The notes beneath the pieces are model-generated. The model did no database searches and was not told the DNA's origin. It saw only the letters and a program-made list of their open reading frames with translations. A DNA stretch of 64,000 nt from Himantopus leucocephalus. Taxonomy: Eukaryota; Chordata; Aves; Charadriiformes; Recurvirostridae. Positions within the stretch are counted from its first letter, which is position 1; each line of letters starts with the position of its first letter. Position numbers and translations under genes: made by a program. This document shows, piece by piece, positions 13,101 to 24,896 of this stretch. The stretch lies in assembly GCA_003993805.1 (NCBI GenBank), contig RSEF01000001.1:60839751-60903750 (forward strand). The letters run 5' to 3'.

Positions 13101-15660
13101 TTTATTTGTGGTTTTTTTTTTCTATTACAATAAAAAGAAATACAGCAAGTTTGCCTGTTTGAATGTATGTGTCCACACAGCTGCCCAGCGAATGCAGCTG
13201 CCCAGAAGTCACCGTCTTCACTCTGGTCCCAGCTGGAAAGTGCAAGAGGAGAAACTGTCCAAGCAGTTTGTCCCAAGTAGCAGTGGCTGCTGCACTTTGC
13301 TAGGACTGGTCACAGGGAATATTCTTATTTAAGTCTGGGAAAATTTCCCTTCTGTAAGCACCGTGGTATCTTATAAAGACCACGCACCTGAGGCTTGACA
13401 CAGCATGGATGAGGTGAATGAAGGCTGGACAGTAAGTGTTCTGTCAGCACAGGTTTTGTGCAGCCCTTGTTCATCCAAGTGTGCAAGAATTAAACATCTA
13501 AGTCTGCTGTTGAAGAAGAGGCCCAACAGAGCTGAAACACGGGAAAAGGCTCTAAGTTTTTCCTGATTGTCTTGATGCTGCTGCTTTCAGGAGGAAAAAA
13601 AGCAGCTTTGAGAAGTAGACTTCATGCCTGGGTTCCTCTGGAGCTGCAGAGGGGATATTGGTGAGGATTACAAAGCACTGCCCATCACGCCTCTGCCGGT
13701 GGGCTGTTGAGGAGCAGGGGAAATAGCTGGTTCTGGGGAAGAAATGAATTCTACTTGGTTCAGCCTTCTGAATGCTTATTGATGGCATCCAAATGATAAA
13801 GCACACAGTTCACTGTGTAACAGTTTGTATCAGGGTAATACAGAAGAGGGCTTGTAACAGAAGGGGGCTTTAACACAGATTCACGATTGTGGTTATTTTG
13901 GGCTGTGTTATTCAGATATGGTGCTGGTTTGCTATCAAGTACCAGTACTAGCCCCACATAAAATACCTGGGAACATGTATAAAAGGAAAACCTTGACCTT
14001 GATGGCAGCCCTAGACAGAGCGTAAGCCACTTACCTTCTAAACTTCAAACAAAATATTTGCCCTTGCTGCCAGTAACAGAGATTTTATTCATGATGACAG
14101 CTGCTGCCTATCTGAGCACCAACCAAGGGAACGTATCAAGAGTGGTTTAAGTGCAAAGTATTAAATAACAGAACCAGCCACAGCGGCCCTGTTCTCAGAG
14201 CTAACCCAGATGAAGGAACAGCTCTGTGCAGCTGTGCACTTCACCAAAAGGCAGACTCATATTCTCAGGGAAACCAAGATGGCACGAGTCCCCACCGGCT
14301 GATACCAAATGGCAGTCGGGGTGCTGCAAGAGGTGTTTCGAAGTGAATAGAGTTTCAAAAGAAGCTTGATGAATAAGCTGGAGAAAGCACGGCAGGTAGT
14401 TCAAGTTTGGGAAAGATCTTCTGGTAGCATAAACCCGATGGCACTGTAGGGGTGCAAAAATGTGGACGCTGAGCCATATTTTAGCAGACTTCCCAATTCT
14501 GGGAAGCGCCCCGAGGTGGCACTGCTGCCTAGCTGTGGAGGGATGCACCTGAACCAGGGGAGAGTGGCTCCTGCTTTTGGGATGTCCAGAGTAATGTCAA
14601 TGCAAGAGGCAAGGAGGAAGGTCTCTCCCAGACAAAAAAGCTGCGGGTAGAAGCAGCCAGGAGACGAGACCGTAGGGCAGCTTGGGCTCTGGCAAGAAGC
14701 GAGTGCTGCTACAGGGGTGCAACGGGAGTGAGCCAGCAGGTTTTTCCTAACACCAAACCTCTTCCATCCAGACATGGGAAGTCTCATCCTCGTACCATGT
14801 CGTGGCTTATGAAAAATAAAGGCTTGCATTCCTGAACCCCCAGGGGTTCACCATGTGTCTGACCCCACAGCTGTCTTTTGAGAGTCCTGGGCATTAGCTC
14901 ATGGCTCTGCTGCATGGGAGAGCAGCTCTTTGGCTTCTGGTAGTTGAGCAACCCAAATCCATGAAGGCATCTCTACTCACTCTTCAGCATGCCATGGTAG
15001 ATACACTTTGAAGCATTCATGTTCTGGAATATGCATCCACACATTAACTGCTGAGGGATATGTGTAATAACACCTAGACAAGCCCTATAAATGAGCATAA
15101 CCCTAAACTGAACTAAAAATTCAGTGCCCAATTACATAGTAAGCATCTGGATGCTGAGAAACCATTCCGGGAGCTTCAATGCATCTGCGAAAAGACTCCA
15201 GCTTTCCAGAGGTGGGAGCTCATAACCAGGCTCTGATCCAGAAGGCCCCAGAGGCTTTGATTTTGCGGGAACATCACTACGAGGACAAATACCACTTGAA
15301 ATACCCATCCAAGATTGCCTGACTCGCCGTGTTACAGAGGCAACTCACAGAAACAGCGTGGAAATAGCTGTCCTGGTGACATTAACGGGTGGACACCATG
15401 AATGTCCGTGTGTCTCTCCGCCCCCCCGCCGCCCTGCTCCGGGCAAGTAGTTGAGGATGTTTTGGTAAACCTTGTCCAAGGCAATGGCACAGGGGTAAAT
15501 TATTAACGTTGTAGACATACACACACTCCCCCGGCCCTTTCACTGAGCAGGGAGCAGGAAAATCAAAACCGTGAGCAAACCCCAGAAGCCGTGAAGCCAC
15601 CCGAACGCTGGAACCTGGCGGAGAACTGGGAAAAAGGGGGTTTGCAGGACGGCCTGGAAA
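10108..15660 (+). other. DESI1 3' UTR and DESI1-PMM1 intergenic region
   Basis: No coding exon can be supported here. The DESI1 3' UTR begins at 10108, but its end is uncertain: AATAAA hexamers occur at 12065-12070, 13129-13134 and 14815-14820. A 156-codon open frame at 12333-12803 has no recognisable domain and probably arises by chance. GC content rises after about 15.4 kb as the PMM1 promoter begins. Confidence 0.6.
12065..12070 (+). terminator. DESI1: Candidate DESI1 poly(A) signal
   Basis: Canonical AATAAA on the gene strand, about 1.96 kb after the stop codon. Two further hexamers (13129-13134, 14815-14820) are alternatives. Sequence alone cannot decide among them. Confidence 0.35.
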
Positions 15661-15701
15661 GCAAATAATTTGCCAGAAAAGAGAAAGCTCGGGGTGGGGG
15701 G

Positions 15702-15773
15702 GGCCGCGCCGTCCTCCCCCGGGCAGCCGCCGCACGTTCGTGCGGCGGCTGCCCGGGGGAGGGCGGCGCGGCC
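15702..15773. repeat. Near-perfect 35-bp inverted repeat with 2-nt loop
   Basis: Arms 15702-15736 and 15739-15773 are reverse complements with 34 of 35 pairs matched (only 15712 T opposite 15763 G fails), separated by TT. The core is CGCACG-TT-CGTGCG. It is almost all G and C, and would form a very stable hairpin or cruciform. Confidence 0.95.
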
Positions 15774-15823
15774 GCCGTCGCCTCCTCCGGGGGCGGTCCC
15801 GCCTCCCGCTCGCAGAAACCGGG

Positions 15824-18800
15824 ATGGCGGCACCGGCGGCGGCGGAGCGGGGTCGGGTGTTGTGCCTTTTCGACGTGGACGGGACCCTGACGCCGGCCCG
15901 GCAGGTAGCGAGGGAAGGGGCGGTGGGACGGACAGACGGACATTGAGATTTTTTTTTTTTTTTTTTTTTTTAGGGGGGGGGGGGNGCATGGCGGAGCTTG
16001 CCCTCACCCGCGGCTTCCCCTGCAGAAAATCGAGCCGGAGGTGGACGCCTTCTTGCGGGAGCTGCGGGAGAGGGTGCTCATCGGCGTGGTGGGAGGCTCC
16101 GACTACGCCAAGATAGCCGAGCAGCTTGGGGACGGCGACGAAGGTGAGATGCGGCCCCACCAGGTGTCCGTGGGTGGGTGGGTGGGTGTCCCCCAAACCC
16201 CTTCCGCGGGGGTCGCTCTGCGCCCTAAATCCGACCCCAAGCCTGCCCCTGGCCGTGCCCCGGTGGGGGCCGCCGCTCGGCTCCTTATCCCTCTGCGGAG
16301 AGCAGGCAGGGAGGGATGCTCCAACCCAACCCGGGCTGCCCGGCTCCGGCGTTGGGTTTGTACCAGCTTCGTCTGGGCTCTGACAGCTCCCCCCCCCCCC
16401 CAAGCCCNCCCCCCCCCCCCCCAAGCCCCTTCCAAATTTTGCCTCCGTGGTGGGGTCTCCAGGGGGAGGGGGGGGGTGTCCTTATCGTGTTCAAACAGGG
16501 CCGTGGGGAGGGGGGGTAGAGGAGGGAGTGGGAGGGCGAGGGGGCAGCCTCCGCTCCCTCCACCTTGTTTTCCTCCTCTGGCGTGGATGCCAAGCGCGGA
16601 TGAGCTCCGAGCGCTGCCTCCTTAGCGGAGGGAGGCCGAGAAATTCCCCGCTGAGGCCGATTGCTGAGTCGGCAGTGGTGTGCGTCCGGGTCGCAGGAGA
16701 GGCTGGAGTTAGATAACCAGTGGCTGCATCACCCCAGCAGCCTGGCGGAGGGGAGGGGAGAAGAGCGAGCACAGTAACGCGCACGTGGTTGAATGCCTGA
16801 CATTTTGGAGCCCTTATCTTTGTCCTGCCACTGATTCAGCCCGTGACCTCGGTCAGGTCGTTTCCCCCTGCATGCGTCAGCTCCGCACCTGTGAGCCGAA
16901 GATAATCTCCTTGCCCACTTTGCGGAGAGCGAGGAGGGTCGGTGGCCCTTTGCGGAGCACGGGAGATGTGGAAAGCGCAGTACTAAGCAACCGGGCGGAT
17001 GGCTCACTCAGTCCTGAGCCCAGTCCTTCTGGCCCCTTTTCCCTGGCAGTACTCATTTGTACCTCTTTTGTTTCCTCCCCCGCCAGTCATCGATAAGTTT
17101 GACTACGTCTTTGCTGAGAACGGCACAGTGCAATACAAGAACGGGCAGCTGGTCTCCAAGCAGGTAGGTCCAGCTCCCCTTGCAGCCACGACTCTCCTTC
17201 CCCGTGCCCTGCGTGCCGTGAGGAGCAGCGTCTGGCCCCGGGCAGATGGGCAGCCTCTTCTCTTTTCCCCAAATGCCAAATCTGAATGTTCCACTCCTCC
17301 AGGTCATGTCCTCGGGTAGGCTTCACAGGAGGTCAAGCACCTTCCTCACTCCCCCTTCTCCTCCCGCAGGCCATTCAGGACCACTTGGGGGAAGAGCTGC
17401 TGCAGGATCTGATCAACTTCTGTCTCAACTACATGGCACTACTGAAGCTGCCCAAGAAACGGTAATAGCCCAAGCCCATGCAAATGGCAGTCGTATCACT
17501 GATTTCTAAGGAGCTCTGAGCTCCACAGCTCTCCTAAGAGCAGCTGAGCTACTGAGCTTGTCTTGCTCCAGGTTTTATCTTAGCATCTAGAAGCCCCGTG
17601 TAGGATCACTGTCCCACTGAGCTGGGCACTGTGGGCAAATAATGGAGGAGGGTCTTTGTTCTGGAGAGTCTGCACTATATTTTAGCATAATGCCTGCTCT
17701 TTTGCTCCTCGGATTTTCTTCCCTGGTAAGCAGGGTACAGCCACTGCGTGCGTCAGGGTACTGCCACTGCATGCATCTCATTTAGGACAATGGTACCAGC
17801 TCGTTACTGGTCAGGGCATCAGGCATCATTGGTCATATGAGTTTCCAAACAGACAAACAATGGCTCTTAAGAAGGGAGGTCCAGCGCCTGAGCGCACAGT
17901 TTCACAGTGTTTCTAACCCAGTGTCGCTCGGCGCCACTGGTAATAGGGCTGTCCCTGCACTGCCCCCAACCGTGTGTTCCTGTCTGCTTCCCTCCATGAG
18001 ATCCAGCAGCCACAGGGTGAGTTGGGTTGGTACACCTCCTCTGAAGGAAGACTAGGCCACTGCCAGGAAAGAAAAGTGTAGTTTTCCATTGGATCGGCTT
18101 GCCCTGTTAACACAGAAAGGAGAGAAGAGGGGGCCAGATGGCAGGAAGGTGGAAGGGGAGAGCAGGAGGACCTCTTTCAGAGGCAGCCTGCAGTTAAAGC
18201 AGCCTGGGTGCAGTGTCAAACCACCCCTCAGACCACGGTTTCACAAATGCTTGAAGCCGGCGTGAGCCAGCAGGACTGTTGAAAGCAGCAGCTCTGCCTT
18301 CCCCTTGCCCCAGCTGGTTTGTTCCTGCTCTCCCCTTGTGTTTTTTTTACGGTGAACCCGAGCAGGCGAGCTGTCAGGTCGAAATTAAGCTGGTAAAAGT
18401 TGCTACACTGTGGTCCAGATTAGTTGCCTGAGGTGAGTCACCATGTGGCAATACGAGGACTGGTGAGGGGGGCCAGGGTGGCTCCTTGCAACAGGACTGC
18501 CGGCTGAACGTGCCCCCGACAGCGTGGGCTGGGACCCAGACCCCTCAAGGCTGTTTGGTTGCCTCATTGCTGTCTGGTTGCCCAACAGCCCGGCAAAGTT
18601 TCACCTCCCAAGTGCCTCTGTGGATTTAAGCTTATGGGATTTCTAGCAAAGCAAGGACTTTAACCCGCATCTCCCGAGTCTCGGCCTGAGGCACGAGCCA
18701 CCGAACCCTTGGTGCTGCAGAGATGCTGCTCCCAGGCTGCAGGCATGGCTGCCCGTGTGTCCGTTCCCTGTGACGTTCTTCACTGTGTTAGGAGGCAGGA

Positions 18801-21800
18801 GGTGGAGAGTTTTCCTCCAGACTGAGAGTGGTAAGCGCTTTATCACAGAGAAGCGGCTGGCAGGGACATCAGAGGGCTAATAAGCTCAGGGCTCCTCAGC
18901 TGGACATTAGAGGGTTAATGAGTTCAGGGCTCCTCAGCTGGACAGGGAAGGGATCTCCCTAGGTTTCCACAAGAGGAAACCAGCTAGGTTTCCACAAGAG
19001 TCTCAACCTATTTTCAGATTGGCAGTGCTGCTATCCCCTGTTGTTTCTACCCATCCTGTGGACCAGTGCTGGTACCTATCTGACCCCTCTTTGAGCTATT
19101 CCAAGGTGACACGCAAACAGAACCGTCCGGGTTTGTAGCAAAGAGAAAAGAAGGGAGCAGTTTTTTGCTGGCTTAGTGCTTTGAACCAGCCCACCGAGGA
19201 AGCGGCAGAGTAGTGATCCCACTGCAAGGCGAGGGTGGCAAGCAGGAACTGGGTCCTGTCCGTGCAAGCTTAGGTAAGATTTGCAGTCAAAGGTGCAGGG
19301 GACAAACAGGAGATGCAAAGGCCCTCCTGATTTGTGTCTCAGGAGGAGGTCCTGATTGCTCATCTGCCTGCTGCTGGACATCAGCAGTGGGTTACGCTCC
19401 CCTGTTCCATCCCACTGCCCCAGGGTACTGCCAGCTTCACCCAACCCACCCAATGTTTCTTCAAAGCCTCCAAGGGTGGAGATGCCACAGTCTCGTCAGG
19501 TGGTTGGTCCAGTCCAGGCAATAGCTGTCATTACAGTTGTGATACTAGAAAATGTTTCCTATCATCTCACCTAAGCTCGTTGCTTCCAACCTGTCCACAG
19601 GACACACAAGATCTGTTTATTCCTCTTCTCTTACAGTCTCTTTTTATGAAACTATGAGCCCCTTGGAGACCTTAAGCAGAGCTGTTGAAGCCTGGTCTCT
19701 GCCTGCTGCAGCAGGGCTCTTGGGCAACCTTAGAAGTTCTTGTACACCTGAAGTGTGAGCACCCATGAGTGGGCATGGCTGCTCTCCTATGTGTCCCTGC
19801 AGACACTGCACGCCTCACCAGGCAGCCATTCCCCTGGAAAGGTCTGTTTTTCTCTCCCTGCCCCAGATAACCTTGTGCCCTTGCCCACCCACAGAGGAAC
19901 CTTCATCGAGTTTCGCAACGGGATGCTGAACATCTCCCCCATCGGACGGAGTTGCACGCCAGAGGAGCGAATCGAGTTCTCTGAGCTGGACAAGGTATAC
20001 AGGCCAGACTTGGGCTCGCCCTCCCCTTTGCTGGTTTTGCACCACCGCAGATCTCGGGTCTTACTTGCTTCCCCCCACCCCGAGGAGAAGAGCCCAGCTC
20101 CAAGCTGTGCACCAGGCCAACACGTGCAGCAAGGTGGAGACAGGACTGGGGGTCAGAAAACCCAAGGAGAGACAGAGATGAAAGGAAGAATTTTACTTCA
20201 TTGGGGACTACTGATGCAATGGGGTGGCCAGCAGGATTCCTTGTGCTGTGGGAGAGCCCCAGGGAATAAGGCACTTATTTAACAGGGTGTTTCCTTGTTT
20301 ACAGTAACCAAAGATGGCCCAGCAGCTGTCTTCTCTCTCCCAGCCCCAACAGAGCTGGAACTGATGGGTTTTCTAGACTGGTAGGGCCAAGGTAGATCTG
20401 CTGGGCAGATCTCTGGAGCACTTGCCCCGTGCTCACAGCAGTTTCTGCCTGGGGGAGCTTTCCTGGGACTGAGGCATCAGTCGGACTTTGCAAGACTTTT
20501 TATGCGAAGCTGGAGACTTTGGGTTATGAACTGGGCTTCTGTAAAAACTGAAGCAGTTGCATTTCATTGCCAAGGAAAGCCTGGGATCTGCTTTTCCCCG
20601 GAGCCTCCTGGAGCTGCACTGAGCTGGTGGCTTTTTATGCAGACACTGGGCAGGACTGGTGAAAGCTAAATGGCGTTACACTGGGGCTTGGGGCAGGTGG
20701 GAAGGGGGAACGCAATAAGCCAGAGTTGCCCAGCACACAGCTTATGGTGGATTCTAGTAGACTGTCAACATCTAATTATTCAAACCCTCCTTCCTTCCCT
20801 TTCCTCCTTCTCCTCTGTAGAAAGAGCGGATCCGGGAGAAGTTTGTCGCAGCCTTGCAGAGGGAGTTTGCTGGCAAAGGCCTGCGTTTCTCTCGAGGTGA
20901 GCAGAGGGGACTTCCCTGGCTTTGCCTTGGCCTCTTTATCACGTTCCCCATAAATGGTGGGAAGGGGAGCAGGAATCCTGGCTGTTCCCTCCTGGGGGCT
21001 TGGAGACCCCAGGAAGAGAACAAGGAGCTTATAGTCCTGGAGAGTAGCCCCAGGGACATCACGTTCACATCCGCGGCAGGGCGACGGCAGAGAATAAACG
21101 GTGCTGCAGATTTGCCTCCCTGGGAATCAGCCAGACAGACGGGTTTCTGTCCCGTGATGTTATCCCTGCCTGAATTTCACTTAGCTCTGCGGTGCCACCC
21201 CTGCCCAGGAGGTCTATTCTGGCCCAAGCATCAGCATGACGAGCAGAGCTCCAGACACATGCACTCCTCTCTAGGAACGAGACAGGAGCCTCATGCGTGT
21301 CTCGGCTCTGTGGTTTTCTTGGGAGGGTTGGCTTCAAGGGAAACACCTTTCTTCCTGGAGGAAGAGCTGCCGAGAGGCAAGGAGTCTGCAGCTCCGTGCC
21401 ATGGGCTTTTGCAGGGCCGCTTCTTGGGGTGGCTCTTACAGCCAGCTTACTGAAGATGAGGAACCGAAGGAGAGCCTTGAGAAATCTGGGGATCTGGCCA
21501 GCACAGGGAGATAAAATGAGGGTGTGTAAGTGGTGGGGCTGAAGCAGAGTGGATGGGCATGTGTGAGATAAGAAGCTACCACGTGGCAGCCTAGCCAAAG
21601 GGCAAGGGGGTGACGAGGTTGGGAGGTGGCGGGTGACACCCCACTCTTGCACCCAGCGTGGACCGGTACTGAGGGTCTGTCCCTCTGGTCCTCCAAGGGC
21701 TTTTCTCCTGAGAGCCTCCCCTCCCCTTGTCCTGACGGGCATCGTGTGCTGCCCACAGCACTGACACACACCGTTTGTCACAGCAGAAAAAGACAAGGCC

Positions 21801-24800
21801 CCCGCCGCCATGTCCCAGCAGGCACGGGGGACGGGAGCAGAACAATGGGCCTTTCTCCTCTGACTTTGGGAAGCCGCCATGAAGAGCCTGGGCCTGTTGT
21901 GTAAAAGCATGAAGACAAGGGGAGCTGTGGGCCCCATGGCTCCTCCACAAAGAAAACCTGGGGTGTCTCAGGTCAAGCATCCAAAAACAGGGACACGTGG
22001 AAACAGGGCTCTTCTGCCAAGCTGGCTCCACTTGCTTTGTCCCAGGCTGTGGAGGACGCAAGCCCTAGAGGTGGTAGGAGATCTCCCTGCAGCCCCCCAG
22101 ACCTGTGCTCTGCCTAGGTGAGGGACAGTGCTGGCTGTCCTCCACACCACCTCTTCTCCCTTTGATTTCCTACCCTCTCCAGCTGGCATCAGGAGCCCCT
22201 TGTTGCTGCCCAGCTCTGTTTAAAGGCCAGAACACAGTGAAATGCAGCGTTTTTCACAGGTAAATGGCTTTTGGTACAAAACCAGGAAGGATTTTAACAA
22301 GGGCAGCCAAGTTTAGCTCCTGTTCTGATGCTGGCTCCTGCTGCAAGCCTGGAGGCATCCCCATCCATGAACTTGTAGGGCACTTGGTCCTGTCCGTATT
22401 GCAGAGGGCTGCTTGGGGCAGCCTGTGAATCCTCTGCCCTGAGCTGGACACACGGGCTCCATTACCAGCTCCTCAGGCTCTGAGGAGGGTTGGTTTGGGA
22501 TCCCCAAACCAAGGGGAACACCTCAACCAGTCAGGGAGAAGAAGAGCATGGCATCAGGATGTAAAGATTTGAACAGCCCGGGGCGATGGATGCCTCTTCT
22601 GTGGCAGGGGCCATCCCCTGCGGGTACCTGTCACTTCCTAAGAGAGGTTGGGTTATGATTTATGAAGAAGGAGAGTGTGAAACTCTAGGATTGCTGGTGG
22701 CCCACCAGATTGCCTAGAGAAGCAGGGGGGCCCACTTGAAACCAACAAGAACTGAGACCTGCTGGGGAGAGGCACATCCCAGCTCAAATCCCCTTTCCTC
22801 CGGCTCTGAGGAACATACACATGCCCTAAGTTGCAGGCTTTGTTTTGGGAGGAGCACATCACCAGTGTCAGTGCTGGGACAAGGGACTGGCTCTACAGCC
22901 TGTGCACGCAGCAGGGCTGCTCGGAGGATGGGGAAGGTGTTGCCTCTGTGCACCCCCAAAAGGCAGCACAGTGCTGGCCTAAACTCTGCCTGGCCTAAGA
23001 GCAAGGGCTAGGACATTCATTAACCCTCCATGGCTGTGGGTGTCCATGTACACGTGTATGCACGCTCTCTAGGAAAGCTCCTTTACCTCCATACATTTGC
23101 CCCATCTACCTTAGTGCCCCTCCAGATGTTGGCAACCCATGCTTGACTTGTGGCAAGAGGTGACAGGCCAGGGTTGTGCCCCAATTGTGTTGATGGGTTC
23201 ATGGTACCACCATGGCAAGGTCCTTGGTCCTTGATCAGTGTGCAGAGCCTGCTCGGGGCCTGCTGTGCGGCCAGCTGGGATCCTGGAGCTCTTATGGGGT
23301 TTGCTTTGCATGTGCAGGGTGCCAGCAGCCCCCAGTCCCTGCAGGGTTAAGGAGCATTGGAGCAGTGGTTTTAGAAGGGCCAGTGATGTCCATGCAGGAG
23401 CCTAGGAGAGACCTTGGTGCCAGTCTCCAAGGGCATTGTCCCCCTTTGGGATGCAGAACATGCTGATGCTATCTGCAAGGCGTAACCCCAAATCTCCCCC
23501 AACAGAATTATCTCTTGGGACTTCCCACCTCAGCATCCCCCACCTGCAGCCCGCTGGTTCCTGCATGCCTGCCTGCAGGCGGGGAAGCCAAGCTGATGTC
23601 ACCCCAGCCATGCTGATGTCACTCCAGCCTGTTGTTATAGCAACAGCATCTGCCACTGTCCTAGCCACGTGCAGGAGAGGCACACCAATGCAGAGCTGGT
23701 GCCGGGCTGCTCTTTTGGGGGGGAGTTCCCTGCACCCACCCAGCCCTCTCCCCTCCTCCCACCTGTCCTGGGGTGGGAGGACACCCTGCCAGCTTCCACC
23801 AACATTGCCCGATGCCCTCCTTTCTGCTGGCAGGTGGCATGATCAGCTTTGACGTCTTCCCAGAGGGCTGGGACAAGCGCTACTGCCTCAATGTGCTCGA
23901 CGATGAGAGATTTGACACCATCCACTTCTTTGGGAACGAGACGACCCCTGTGAGTATGCCCCACTCGCCCCATGAATGGTTGCCTTCTCTCCTTTGGCCT
24001 CGCAAGCCTGCATGGAGCTGCTCCATCACACTGACACAGACCTCTAGCTGTGCGAGGGCGAGAGATGCTCTTGTGTGGTGAGCGTTTGCGGTGGGCTCAT
24101 GATGATGGCAGGCCCACTGGGTCATGGGGAGGGCTCATGATGATGGCAGGCCCACTGGGTCATGGGGAAACCACTCTGCATTCACTGTGCTGGAGAGCAG
24201 GTCTACCTCAGCATCGCTTGCCTGCCCCTGGCACCCTCAGGAGGGGAGAAGCCACTCCTGCAGCTGCAGGACCCAAAACACAAGCTCCCAGCACTTAGGA
24301 GAGGGCTTTTCAACAGCAGGAACAGCTTCGCCTTTGCTTCAGAGCAGTGGAGGATGACGCTTCCTTGCATGGCCAGCTTGGCCATCCTCTCGCCTCTTTC
24401 CAGATGATGGGCAACCTCTGCCCCCGCAAATATGCCCACCCCACCTTCTGCTAGCCCCTCCACAGGCAGGGCAGGGGTTAACCCCAGGCTCCTGGACAAG
24501 CTTTGCTGGTGTAGGACCTTCCCTATCCTTTCTACCTCCTCCTCTGGCACGGAAGAGGGGAGGCAAGAGGGACAGAGCATGGCTCCCAGCCCAGCCTCTT
24601 CTGCCTCTCTGGGCCAGCAGAGCCCTGGCAGCCCCTTCCCAGCAGGTCCCTGCCTGCCCAGTCACCGGCTCCCACCACCACTTCTCACAGGACAGAGCAA
24701 GATGTGGATTCACAGATGAGGATGCTCTGGCGAGACCCAGCTAATGCTTTCCCTATTTTCTGTTCCCCTGCAGGGAGGGAATGATTATGAAATCTATGAT

Positions 24801-24896
24801 GATCCCCGCACAGTGGGACACAGCGTCCAGTCCCCCCAGGACACGGTCCAGCGATGCCGCGAAATCTTCTTTCCAGAGAGAGCAAATGAGTGCTGA
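15824..24896 (+). CDS. PMM1: PMM1, phosphomannomutase 1
   Basis: Eight coding exons: 15824-15904, 16026-16143, 17087-17163, 17370-17461, 19895-19994, 20821-20896, 23834-23949 and 24774-24896 (TGA). Together they encode 260 aa (human has 262). PMM1 is a cytosolic HAD-superfamily enzyme that interconverts mannose-6-phosphate and mannose-1-phosphate, feeding GDP-mannose and glycosylation; the vertebrate paralogue also acts as an IMP-stimulated glucose-1,6-bisphosphatase. Visible motifs are FDVDGTLT (nucleophile Asp17 and acid/base Asp19), VVGGSDY (about 48-54), [21 protein letters not shown] (about 129-141, cap substrate loop), FPEGWDKRY, and [14 protein letters not shown] (Mg-binding HAD motif 4). 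The C-terminus ERANEC differs from the human ETAHEA. The [10 protein letters not shown] start fits the family; an upstream in-frame GTG at 15740 is not needed. All phases join without frameshift. Confidence 0.97.
15905..16025 (+). other. PMM1: PMM1 intron 1 (121 bp) with T and G homopolymers and an N
   Basis: A very short intron (GTAGCG donor, CTGCAG acceptor). It is dominated by a T run at 15949-15971, followed by A and a G run at 15973-15984, then an undetermined base at 15985. Homopolymer lengths here are likely unreliable. Confidence 0.9.
16172..16186 (+). repeat. G-quadruplex motif in PMM1 intron 2
   Basis: Four GGG runs separated by single T bases (GGGTGGGTGGGTGGG), starting 28 bases past the intron 2 donor. 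Single-nucleotide loops favour a very stable parallel G-quadruplex in DNA and, since it is on the sense strand, in the nascent RNA. Confidence 0.9.
16391..16432. repeat. C-homopolymer pair flanking an N in PMM1 intron 2
   Basis: Two long C runs each followed by CAAGCCC, with an undetermined base at 16408 between them. The near-duplicate arrangement suggests a low-confidence or collapsed assembly spot. Confidence 0.8.
17462..19894 (+). other. PMM1: PMM1 intron 4
   Basis: Donor GTAATA, acceptor CCACAG. The intron contains a two-copy 38-bp degenerate tandem repeat (18865-18940) and a nearby 17-bp repeat of CTAGGTTTCCACAAGAG (18959 and 18984). I see no gene or transposon. Confidence 0.85.
18865..18940. 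repeat. Degenerate two-copy 38-bp tandem repeat
   Basis: Copies at 18865-18902 and 18903-18940 share GACAT.AGAGGG.TAAT and end in CAGGGCTCCTCAGCTG, differing at a few positions. Confidence 0.85.
20897..23833 (+). other. PMM1: PMM1 intron 6
   Basis: The largest PMM1 intron (2.9 kb) is GC-rich and unique in appearance. Long open frames on both strands (for example the antisense frame 21065-21937) have the biased composition expected of stop-poor GC-rich DNA and no recognisable domains. Confidence 0.8.
24093..24168. repeat. Perfect two-copy 38-bp tandem duplication
   Basis: 24093-24130 and 24131-24168 are identical 38-mers beginning GGGCTCATGATGATGGCAGG and ending CATGGGGA, within PMM1 intron 7. 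Identity implies a recent duplication, or an assembly slip. Confidence 0.95.

Larger units (their letters stand above)
15660..16160 (+). promoter_or_regulatory. PMM1: PMM1 CpG-island promoter
   Basis: A sharply GC- and CpG-rich block covers the PMM1 start codon, exon 1 and exon 2, with no TATA box. A 35-bp-arm palindrome occupies 15702-15773, just upstream of the ATG at 15824. Transcription probably starts between about 15740 and 15820. The TSS is inferred. Confidence 0.7.

Noticed and set aside
15740..15823. In-frame upstream GTG start that would extend PMM1 by 28 residues
   Set aside because: It is not an ATG, it encodes an Arg-rich stretch reading through the palindrome, and the ATG at 15824 gives the expected family N-terminus and length.
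15540..16424. 294-codon minus-strand open frame across the PMM1 promoter
   Set aside because: It runs through both N bases and the homopolymers, is Gly/Pro/Arg-rich as any stop-poor CpG island frame is, and lies antisense to proven PMM1 exons.
21065..21937. 290-codon antisense open frame in PMM1 intron 6
   Set aside because: No domain, low-complexity GC-rich composition, no splice or promoter context.
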